Shown piece after piece: positions 30,101 to 37,078 of a stretch of 37,078 nt of DNA. This DNA is from Lingula anatina. Its lineage: Eukaryota; Brachiopoda; Lingulata; Lingulida; Lingulidae. Location: positions 736,250-773,327 of the forward strand of contig NW_019774847.1 of the NCBI RefSeq assembly GCF_001039355.2, given 5' to 3'. Position 1 is the first letter of the stretch. Each line of letters starts with the position of its first letter. The notes under the pieces were generated by a model that was not told the DNA's origin, did not search any database, and saw only the letters and a list, made by a program, of their open reading frames with translations. The translations under genes were made by a program, and so were the position numbers.

Positions 30101-33100
30101 GCCCTTTTCCTTCAGTACAGGGATTAATAGTCCTTTTTAAAACAATGATTTGCTGATGGCTTCATCAGTGGTTGAATGTACAGTTGAATTTATAGTTTAA
30201 TTTAACACTGACTCCTACATAAACTTCAGTCTCTCTGTGGTATATATCCCACCTCTAACATCCACTTGACTTTAACTGCACTGGCTTTATTAGCTGTGGA
30301 ATAACGATGACCTTTTCAGCGTTGTCTCTGACATTCAGTGATAAGAGGGAACATCAATGGCAAGTGACAGTGGAGATGAGGCCTGTTCTCTGCCAGAGAA
30401 TATGGAATTACCTACAGTAATACACAGTTTGATCTGAGATTTGTTTGATTGAATTGACCTGAAATATATCAGTGGTAGGCATATTCAGATGATTGATTTA
30501 TTCAAATTGATGTTGAATGCAAGCACCAAATATAATTGTTTTTTATTCTTTCTTAACATTAAATTTGAGTACTATGTGTAGTATGTGTGGGAATATTGAA
30601 TATTGTAGAATCCCAGTAGAGAGAGAGAGTGAAGACACTTGTAAGGGGTCATTCAGAATGGAAGATCCAAGTATCAACTGGTCCAAGAATCAAATATGGC
30701 GAACCCTACATGAAAAAAAAGCCTACTTAATCCTGTAATGGTCTCTCCTCCTCTCACATGCCTCCCCACCCGTCCAGTCAAATGGAGCTAAAATTTAATT
30801 TAATTACTGTGCCCCTGCAGGGACAATGGGTGGGGAGGTGTGTGAGAAGTGGAGAGACCATAACAGGATTAAGCGGTCTTTCTTTCATGTAGGGTCAGCC
30901 ATATTTGATCCTTGGACCAGTTGGTACTCGGATCTTCTATTCAAAATGGCCTTAAAGTCTTCATGTGATATAATACTTGCAGTAGTAAACTACAAGTTAA
31001 GCTTGGCAGGGACTGTAGATGCCATTACCCGTCTTTATTGATTATGGCCCTAGGACCTGTTAAAGTAATTATCATGAGAGAAGAATTTTCCAGCTAGTGC
31101 ATCTGTGATGCAAGTTTACCTAATAATTACCTAATTGGTCATGTTTGGTTTATCGACCCTCCAGTCTAATTTAATTACTTCAAAAAAATGCCAGCTTGTG
31201 GAATCCTTAACAGTGTAGACGAAGGAAAAAAACAACTGGCTTTAGAGAGGCTGAGAGCATCTCCCTGAGGAACACTGGCTCATTGGCTTGACGTCATTTG
31301 CAGGGCTTAATTAAGTTAATCAATAACAATCTAATTAATTATCAACTTTGCTGTTTTACACCTGCCTCCCCCCCCCCCACCACCACCACCACCACCACCA
31401 CCACCAAGGAGTAGGGGATACATTTTTTGGCCCATCTGTCAACATCTGTTAACAGAATGAATACTTGTACATACAATAGGCATATCTTATGTCAATAACA
31501 GATTTAATCCTTCTGATATATTGGATGGGTGCTGAACAGGGTCGATTGATTAATATTTGGAAGATAATTGGTCCAAGATATGGATTTAGGAAGTTTTTGA
31601 AGATTTGTACTTACAACAAATGACTTGATGGGGTTAATTATTTGTATCACCAGTGTGTAGAGTTGATGAACAATCCTGTTATGACCCTTCCAGGCTACAA
31701 CCAATATATATCCAGATAAATAAATAAAAAGCATCAGCTTGTACCTCAGAGGTAATACAATTGTTTTCCATTAACCTTGGCTCCAAATACATGTCATATA
31801 CTGAGTACATGTGTCCACTTGCCTTGTTGTCTGTTTATGATTATCTTTATATGACAACAGTTATTGATTTGTCAGGATTAGGTTGAGTGTTTCCCTTTGT
31901 ATTGTAGTACTTGTCTCTTACCATGGTGGACAGATACATTATCAAGGCATTTACATGGTTTGCTTTTGTGGTAAATATAGACAAATAAAAGACCGCGTTT
32001 AGCACCATTTTACTAAACCTGGTTTTAGACTTGATTTCAGGAGGCAGTTGATTTGACTGCTAGCCTGTATGGCACTGGAAACATCTTCAGAGCACTGTCA
32101 CTGAGGTGGTTGTAATGAATTAAGCACAATACTGAATGTGATTAAGAAAATTGAAAAAAAATTAGTTTTCATAAGACCAAAGCTTATTTATTTAGCATTA
32201 AACTTTGTGTATGCTTGTAGTGTGAGGTGTAGATGGATGCTGACCATTTTCTTTCAGGGTAACATGTTTTTATCCTGAAATGTATCAGTACTTGCGCTGT
32301 AGATTTAGGTCAGTAATTCCCCAAAGTCAAAGACACACATCAGGAGCGGATCCAGAGAGATTTTCTTACAGTCTTCCAAATTATCTTTGTGATCCATCTT
32401 CCTTTTTTGACCGTCTTCCAACAGAAAAAATATATACCCATCAGTGGTAAAGTTGAAAATCTGACTGTCTTCTGGGTCTTCAAGAAGACGGCCTCAATTT
32501 GCCCCTGTACATGCATTTAAGCCATGAACTGAGGTACAGTTTAGAGGTTGCTAGGTTGATATAAGGTCCATGTTATAATTATGCCCGACTCTCTCTCTCT
32601 CTCTCTTGTCCCTGCTATGTGAAGTTTGATCCAAGCAAGCACTCGTCATTGTTTATACAGCTTGGTAAAGAGAGTTCTGTGCTGCCAGCTGCAGGCTCAC
32701 ACACACACACTGCACTTGTCGGTCACTGGAAACTTCAGGTGTGTTTCCACTGGAGATGGGCTGTTTTTTACTTAATTAGTACAGCAATCTATGTCAGTGT
32801 GCTACCACATTATGAGTACTGTAGAGTAAATGTATCTAATTTATCTGTTGTCCCACCCACTGCCGCCATAATTGTAACTGATATATACAAAGTTACGAGC
32901 TATTACATTGCCTTTCTGTGGTGAACTAATCGCAACCAAATAATTTCATGATTTGGGTTATACATTAATATTAGGTTGGCTGTCATTGTAAGGAAAGCAT
33001 TAAGTTAATTGATATTACATTGCCTTTCCATGGTGAAGTAATCATAACCAGGTGGCCATGAAATGGGGTATCTGACTGATATATTAGGCTGACCCATCTT

Positions 33101-34072
33101 GATACACCTGGGACTGGCCTTAAGTAAATAGAATTCCAAGGGTTACTGGGTATAGAGGTAATTTAAGTTTACAGCATCCACCCTGACATTCTGAGAGTAT
33201 TTCCTCAGGTGATGTTTGAAAACTGTTAGAGAACCAGCACAAGCTTTGATACAATGAATTACAACACATATAAGTGTGGGCAAAGATGTTTATTCAGATT
33301 AGAATTTGAGCCACATCAGTGAATAATTAAATTTAATATTTGTATCAAGTCCTTAAACATATTTTCTCAAGGATTTATGGTTATTTATCAGGCTTACCTG
33401 TAAGAATGGTGTATAAGTCATCACTCAGCATATGGCAGATACAAAGGACAAAGTGTTAGGCATATTTTAAGGGTCGGTTAATGTGTTACAGTTCCTGTCA
33501 ATTCTAATTTCTTGTGCATGCTAACTATGTAAGATTAAGCATGCTATTTACTGTAGCATAGGTATAATGATCTCTCTCTTTCTTATGCATTTTTGGCAAA
33601 TGACCTGGAAAATGCAGGAGCAGGACAAGTTTTTGACACTCACCCGGGCAGTCTGTGTTCTTATATATATGCATATTTTCCGGAAGTAGAATATATGAAA
33701 ACTATTGTTCCTAAAAAAAAAAGAATTGAAATAAAAGTGTGAGATATTTTTTTCAGATTTTTCTGCTGGCCGCCCCTTCCAACAAGTACGTGACCACTGT
33801 ATTCCGTCTACACATGTACGCATTTCACGGCGCAACCCTTGCCATGCTACTTCCTGTTACGAACACAAGACTGGTATGGATATTTCCTAGGGCACAATTA
33901 GAATTAAAGCAGTCACAGAGAGCAAACCTTTGCCAGTTAATTGGCAGTTCAGTTCTCTTTAATAATTAATCTATCAATCAACTATGAGATCATCACCATA
34001 ATGATAATGTGATGGGTTCTAAAATAACCCAATTCTGACCTTTCCTTGAAATTTTATCAATATTTGCCGTTA

Positions 34073-34121
<49 letters not shown>

Positions 34122-35663
34122 TTAGTTAGGCTTTGAACTGAACCACTAATTTAGGTCTTCTGAATGTCTCAGATAACCTTAGTGGATATTTGACATTATA
34201 ACATACCAGAGACCTGTTCAGAGTAAGAGCCACTCCTTTCTTCTCCCCTTTCAGCTGCCTTTTGAGACAGAGGTCTATTACGTGCAGCATATACTGATGT
34301 TGCTGGTACCGTATTTTCTTATGAGAGAAAGGGGTAAGTTTTTATGGTGTTGTCTTGTTTGTTTTGATATTAAAATAGCTTACATTATATAAGGGAAGAT
34401 GTATGAATAGAGTGAAAAAAAATTGGCACATCAAAAATGTGTTCCCTTTCATCTAGTTTGATAACATTTATAAGTTTGTGAAAGCAGTAAATAAATATAT
34501 ATTCAATAAATAGCTTATATTGAAGTGTTGTCCGTCTCCAATATTTTGATGTCAATTAAGAGCATTATCCACAGGGAATGAGGCTGTCGGGGGGGGGGGG
34601 GGGTAGACTCTATTTATGAAATATCCGTTGCAGCTTACATAATGTCTCTGATATAAGCAGTGGATCTTCAGTACTTTCTGTATACATTGGAATGCTGTAA
34701 CCACCAGTTCATGAGTTGGCACTATCCACCTGGGGTGATCCTCATGGCTGGAAAGTAGCGATGTTTTAATTTTAAAAAATGAATGTTATAGCTCAAAGAT
34801 AATTCTAATAGATATTCTAGGTTCAAAAGGTAACTGAGGCACTTTCCAATATTTGGGGACCCTGGATTTCAATGATTGGATTTTGTGCAATTCATTATCC
34901 ACATAGACATGCATGCACACACATATATATGCCATATCATCATTAATATGACATTAATTATTTTAATATTTCAGGTCCTTACCTCACAGAACCTATATCA
35001 GATATATGGTGGCCCCTTATGGCTCTGGGAATTCTGTATTTTTGGCACTTTGGACCACTCCACTATATAGCTTATGTAAGTTTTCCTCATTGCTGACTGT
35101 ATGGAATGTTGAGTTTTGGAAAATGAAGAAAAAAATATCATAGGAATTTCTTGTCATTTGTGTAAGAAAGTCTTCACATGCATGCATTCACATTAACATG
35201 CACACACTCATCTACATGCACAAATTTACACATGTAGACCCACCTATTCATATGAACACACACAATCACATAAACACATTCACACACACACACACACACA
35301 CATTCACACACAGCTAACCTGACCAGTACGACTCTGTCCAGCAACAAGTCTTATCACCTTCTCTCTGGAGACAGGGGTACCATGGAGTTTGAAGAATCTC
35401 CACTCTTTCTCACATTTTCTCCCACTCTGTGTTTCCAGCTTTCTCAGGTCAACCTGAACAACATGCTGTGCCCAGCCATCAGTGACCCGTTCTATGGGCC
35501 ACGCTACAGGTGGTGGGCCATGGGGCACCAGGTGCTGATGATCCCCCTCCATGCCAAGGTGTACACCTATGTGGCCAACCTCCTCCTGCCCAGCAGCACT
35601 CAGGACTCCCACAGGGGCAGGGGGGACAGCCTCGGCTCCAACGGACATGCTAAGATGAACTGA
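23220..35663 (+). CDS. TMEM164: Transmembrane protein 164
   Basis: Five coding exons, 23220-23612, 33757-33873, 34255-34333, 34975-35075 and 35439-35663, all GT-AG and in frame, encode 304 residues (human 297). Alignment from memory with human TMEM164 holds end to end: [41 protein letters not shown] (Cys124), [19 protein letters not shown] with [29 protein letters not shown], and [18 protein letters not shown]. It is a multi-pass membrane protein; most segments between these motifs are hydrophobic. The human enzyme is reported to transfer arachidonoyl (C20:4) groups to lyso ether-phosphatidylethanolamine, making lipids that favour ferroptosis. The Cys in NPCHL is, from memory, the proposed catalytic residue and is kept here. 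The exon 5 acceptor at 35438 rather than a second AG at 35447 preserves the human spacing. The C terminus after residue 285 is diverged. Confidence 0.96.
24121..24153. repeat. CT dinucleotide microsatellite
   Basis: About 14 CT units after a CTCTTT lead-in. A second, shorter CT run is at 32590-32606. Confidence 0.9.
25617..25790. repeat. Possible degenerate MITE and G/C homopolymers
   Basis: CAGGGGTCTTAGCTGCAATA followed by words (TTTTGGCCCGAAAAGGTCC, GGGTTCTTTGCC) that recall the interior of the elements at 13472 and 26130, ending in poly-C and poly-T runs. No matching right terminus is found, so this may be a fragment. Confidence 0.35.
25913..25983. repeat. Short tandem repeat with CCATGG and CAGCTAA
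   Basis: ACCATGGACAGCTAACTGTT then two further near copies of ACCATGGGCAGCTAA, spaced 20-28 bp. Three imperfect units. Confidence 0.75.
26130..26304. mobile_element. 175-bp MITE of the CAGG-CGTAG-CAGC type
   Basis: Starts CAGGCCCGTAGCCAGC and ends GGCTACCGACCTG. It is flanked by TATAG on both sides (26125-26129 and 26305-26309), a 5-bp target-site duplication inside an AT repeat. Interior CTGAAAAGTGGATCTTTTAC and GGGGGTTCTTTTGAACC words match the element at 13472-13620. Non-coding. Confidence 0.78.
26482..27345. repeat. 160-bp tandem repeat interrupted by an assembly gap
   Basis: At least three units share CTATCTCCTC, then TTAGGAAACTGAAACTTTGG, GAATTGGTAGA, a CATCAGGGA-type word, GAATTTTAGTGCAACAGG and a GGGCTGTCCCCGGGG poly-G end. 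The two poly-G positions at 27079 and 27239 are 160 bp apart. The N run lies inside the array, so copy number is unknown. Confidence 0.8.
26634..27078. other. Assembly gap (445 N)
   Basis: A run of N flanked on both sides by the same GCTGTCCCCGGGG repeat end, so the assembler probably broke in the tandem array. Any protein frame drawn across it is meaningless. Confidence 0.98.
27392..27589. repeat. 66-bp tandem repeat, three copies
   Basis: Three consecutive 66-bp units beginning AGTGAAAGCACCGCATATGC with only a few differences between units, so a recent or homogenised duplication. No unique spacers separate them, so it is not a CRISPR array. The period is a multiple of three and leaves a repetitive open frame on the minus strand. 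Confidence 0.95.
27898..28235. repeat. Degenerate AATAC / ATACC simple repeats
   Basis: Words such as ACAATACAATACAATAC (27910), CAATGCAGTGTAATGCAATT (27941) and CCATACCATACCTTT (28168, 28211) form imperfect pentanucleotide repeats, interrupted by unique sequence. Confidence 0.7.
29087..29143. repeat. C-rich 19-bp repeat, G-quadruplex-prone on the minus strand
   Basis: CCCTCCCCCACCCCCCTCT occurs twice in tandem plus a partial copy. Four or more runs of at least three C lie close together, so the minus strand fits the G-quadruplex pattern. Confidence 0.75.
29331..29420. repeat. ATTT/ATT low-complexity tract
   Basis: TTTTATTTTATTTTC followed by ATTATT and ATTTATTT words; simple sequence without further structure. 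Confidence 0.8.
30643..30953. mobile_element. 311-bp MITE with about 135-bp inverted arms
   Basis: The left arm starts AAGGGGTCATTCAGAATGG and the right arm is its inverse, ending ATTCAAAATGGCCTT. The arms match with scattered mismatches through GAAGATCC, AACTGGTCCAAG, ATCAAATATGGC, CCTACATGAAA, CTTAATCCTG, ATGGTCTCTCC and CCTCCCCACCC, leaving a loop of about 40 bp. Same family as 1526-1697, but the full arm is longer here. In sense transcripts of TMEM164 it would form a long hairpin. No transposase. Confidence 0.85.
31370..31406. repeat. Poly-C and CCA trinucleotide repeat
   Basis: A C run directly followed by about nine CCA/CAC units. Confidence 0.9.
32341..32507. mobile_element. GGCGGAT-type inverted-repeat element
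   Basis: Begins CAGGAGCGGATCCAGAGAG and ends CCTCAATTTGCCCCTG, weakly inverted ends of the same type as 2716-2983. The interior contains inverted CAGTCTTCC and GAAGAC words. Degraded and non-coding. Confidence 0.5.
34074..34124. repeat. ATT trinucleotide microsatellite
   Basis: About 17 tandem TTA/ATT units in TMEM164 intron 3 (33874-34254, counting from the first coding exon as exon 1). Confidence 0.92.
34334..34974. other. TMEM164 intron between coding exons 3 and 4
   Basis: AT-rich intron with a 14-base G run near 34590-34603 and TATATATA near 34923. Nothing else is recognised. Confidence 0.5.
35158..35312. repeat. CA-rich simple repeat
   Basis: Imperfect ACATGCACACA words leading to a CA dinucleotide run (35279-35301), just before the last TMEM164 exon. 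Confidence 0.8.
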
Positions 35664-35687
35664 AGACAGGGGCGGAGGATTGTAGAA

Positions 35688-36150
35688 GATGTAGAACTGA
35701 TAGCAGGATGTTGAACTCATACCAGGATGTAGAACTGATACCATGATGTTGAATTGATACCATGATGTTGAATTGATACCATGATGTTGAACTGGTACAA
35801 AGATGTTGGACTGGTACCAGGATGTTGGACTAATACCAGGATGTTTGACTGGTACCAGGATGTAGAACTTATACCAGGATGTTGAATTTATACCATGATG
35901 TTGAATTGATACCATGATGTTGGACTGGTACCAGGATGTTGAACTTATACCAGGATGTTGAATTCATACCATGATGTTGAATTCATACCATGATGTTGAA
36001 TTCATACCATGATGTTGGACTGGTACCAGGATGTTGAACTTATACCAGGATGTTGGACTGGTACCAGGATGTTGAACTTATACCAGGATGTTGAATTGAT
36101 ACCATGATGTTGAATTGATACCAGGATGTTTGACTGGTACCAGGATGTTC
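35688..36150. repeat. 19-bp minisatellite, 24 copies, in the TMEM164 3' UTR
   Basis: Starting 25 bp after the TMEM164 stop codon, 24 consecutive units of exactly 19 bp fill 35688-36143 without a single indel, followed by a partial unit. Main variants are GATGTTGAATTGATACCAT, GATGTTGGACTGGTACCAG and GATGTTGAACTTATACCAG, the last two alternating for part of the array. The poly(A) signal lies at 36184, so the array should be inside the mature mRNA. An open minus-strand frame across it is a repeat artefact. Confidence 0.95.
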
Positions 36151-36183
36151 AAGGCTTTTTTCTGAAATGAATTGATACCAGTG

Positions 36184-36189
36184 AATAAA
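36184..36189 (+). terminator. Poly(A) signal of TMEM164
   Basis: AATAAA about 520 bp after the stop codon and about 40 bp past the minisatellite. It is the first canonical signal on this strand after the last exon. Confidence 0.6.
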
Positions 36190-36209
36190 CCTGATCAAAA
36201 TGATCAATA

Positions 36210-36936
36210 ACTGTGCTAATTAACTGATACCAGTGAATAGAGCAGTTTGTGGGAAGGTGTTAGGCATGCTTTGATACTACTTAAAACAATATGTGATGTG
36301 ATTCAGTGAACTGCAGCCACAGAAGAGGTACAGTCCAGATCTGTTGACATGGTTGGGTGCTGCTGGTATCAAAGAGTTTGGGCACAGGGCAGTGACAGAC
36401 ATGCTGAAGTGATCAGTCACCAGTGAGAAGACTTGTCCACTTGGCAGAGAAAAAGGAGACCTTGTTAGAAGTGAACAGAAGAGTGGATTGTGTGATGTTT
36501 CATAGACATGTTAAAATGTCCTGTCTGTGTTTTTTTTTTTTTTTTTTTTTTTTTCATGCGTATCGCCATGGATTTCAGAATCTGTATCACAGATTTTACG
36601 TGTAATATTACATGGCCATCACAAGGATTTTTCATGTGAAATACTATGTAGTTACATCCAGTTCACTAAGATATCTAGTCATGATAAATTTATTTTAATA
36701 AGACCTGGAAAAAGTGGTCAAATATCTGAATGTCTGGCTTTGAATATGGTCAGAAGTAGCATTTGTAACAAATTGTAGAATGAGACATATATCAGACATG
36801 CTTTTTCTGCAGAATCATGGAACTCTTAGAATTTTGATTCGATTCTTATGGGACCTAAGGCAGACCCGGATCCTAAGTCGATTAACTATTTTGTCACATG
36901 GTAAATGTTGGGAGATTTTTTTTTTTTTTTAACCTA
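36210..36936. other. Downstream gene-free stretch
   Basis: AT-rich sequence with poly-T runs at 36531-36554 and 36916-36930. No gene recognised. Confidence 0.5.
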
Positions 36937-37078
36937 GGCTCATATCTGCTATATACTGTATTGACTTAACACATATTGTCCTCTCTTCCAGGCACATGTC
37001 TGCTATATACTACAGTGATTTCACAGACATTGTCCTCTCTTCCAGGCTCATGTCTGCTTTATACCACAGTGATTTCAC
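36937..37078. repeat. 54-bp tandem repeat at window end
   Basis: Two complete 54-bp units and 34 bp of a third, each starting GGCTCAT(A/G)TCTGC and ending TTGTCCTCTCTTCCA; the array continues beyond the window. Each unit boundary contains TCCTCTCTTCCAG, which looks like a splice acceptor. Confidence 0.9.

Larger units (their letters stand above)
23613..33756 (+). other. 10.1-kb first coding intron of TMEM164
   Basis: Repeat-rich intron from GTAAGT (23613) to TTTTTTTCAG (33756). Listed parts are the CT repeat, MITEs at 26130, 30643 and 32341, the 160-bp array with the N gap, the 66-bp triplet, degenerate AATAC repeats, and C-rich and CCA tracts. The remaining stretches (23.6-24.1, 24.2-25.6, 28.2-29.0, 29.4-30.6, 31.0-31.3, 31.4-32.3 and 32.6-33.7 kb) show AT-rich sequence, no long motif-bearing frame and no RNA gene I can recognise. 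No nested gene is supported. Confidence 0.6.

Noticed and set aside
29784-31041. Small open frames in TMEM164 intron 1 as nested genes
   Set aside because: They are AT-rich or lie in the 311-bp MITE; no domain, splice support or codon pattern.
34876-35070. Separate small gene
   Set aside because: It covers TMEM164 coding exon 4 in another frame.
35304-35915. Minus-strand 203-codon open frame
   Set aside because: It is the reverse of TMEM164 exon 5 joined to the 19-bp minisatellite; motif-free and repetitive.
1-37078. tRNA, rRNA or snRNA genes
   Set aside because: Scanned for typical B-box and Sm-site contexts by eye; nothing convincing. A covariance-model search would be decisive.

Overview
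This is a window of intron-rich animal DNA, not bacterial or viral. It carries five protein genes with GT-AG introns, long AT-rich introns, many microsatellites and minisatellites, several families of short inverted-repeat elements, and scaffold gaps (445 N at 26634-27078 and single N at 7080 and 19798). The protein families, the abundance of small foldback elements and an excess of the palindrome TAGGCCTA suggest a marine invertebrate such as a lancelet, hemichordate, echinoderm or mollusc. I cannot resolve the phylum from the sequence alone.

Layout. Positions 1-3675 are repeats: a poly-C tract, a 20-copy 21-bp minisatellite, three types of short inverted-repeat element and a 107-bp direct duplication. 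At 3676-8512 (+) lies a FAST-kinase-domain/RAP mitochondrial RNA-binding protein in three exons; its last intron holds an antisense non-LTR reverse-transcriptase remnant. Converging on it at 9204-13846 (-) is an eight-exon alpha/beta-hydrolase-3 esterase with a complete catalytic triad. Two inverted copies of one small transposon lie in its introns 2 and 7. At 14892-17918 (+) is a C2H2 protein with 23 zinc fingers and the ruin of a 24th after the stop codon. Converging on it at 19193-21749 (-) is pICln (CLNS1A) in six exons. Head to head with CLNS1A is TMEM164 (+), with coding exons from 23220 to 35663 and a 10-kb first coding intron full of repeats. Its 3' UTR is nearly all a 24-copy, 19-bp tandem array.

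The genes form two tail-to-tail pairs (FASTKD-like/esterase and zinc finger/CLNS1A), one head-to-head pair with a close shared promoter (CLNS1A/TMEM164), and one divergent pair about 1 kb apart (esterase/zinc finger). The products act in different processes: mitochondrial RNA metabolism, ester hydrolysis, DNA-binding regulation, Sm-protein/snRNP assembly, and ether-phospholipid acylation. I see no operon-like functional cluster and no clearly new multi-gene system. The strongest oddities are the zinc fingers, where 14 of 23 have Cys in place of the core Leu; the decayed 24th finger; the indel-free array in the TMEM164 3' UTR; and the inverted intronic transposon pair in the esterase gene. Exon joins were made by hand: every join keeps reading frame, and the four families I could align from memory match through the joins.
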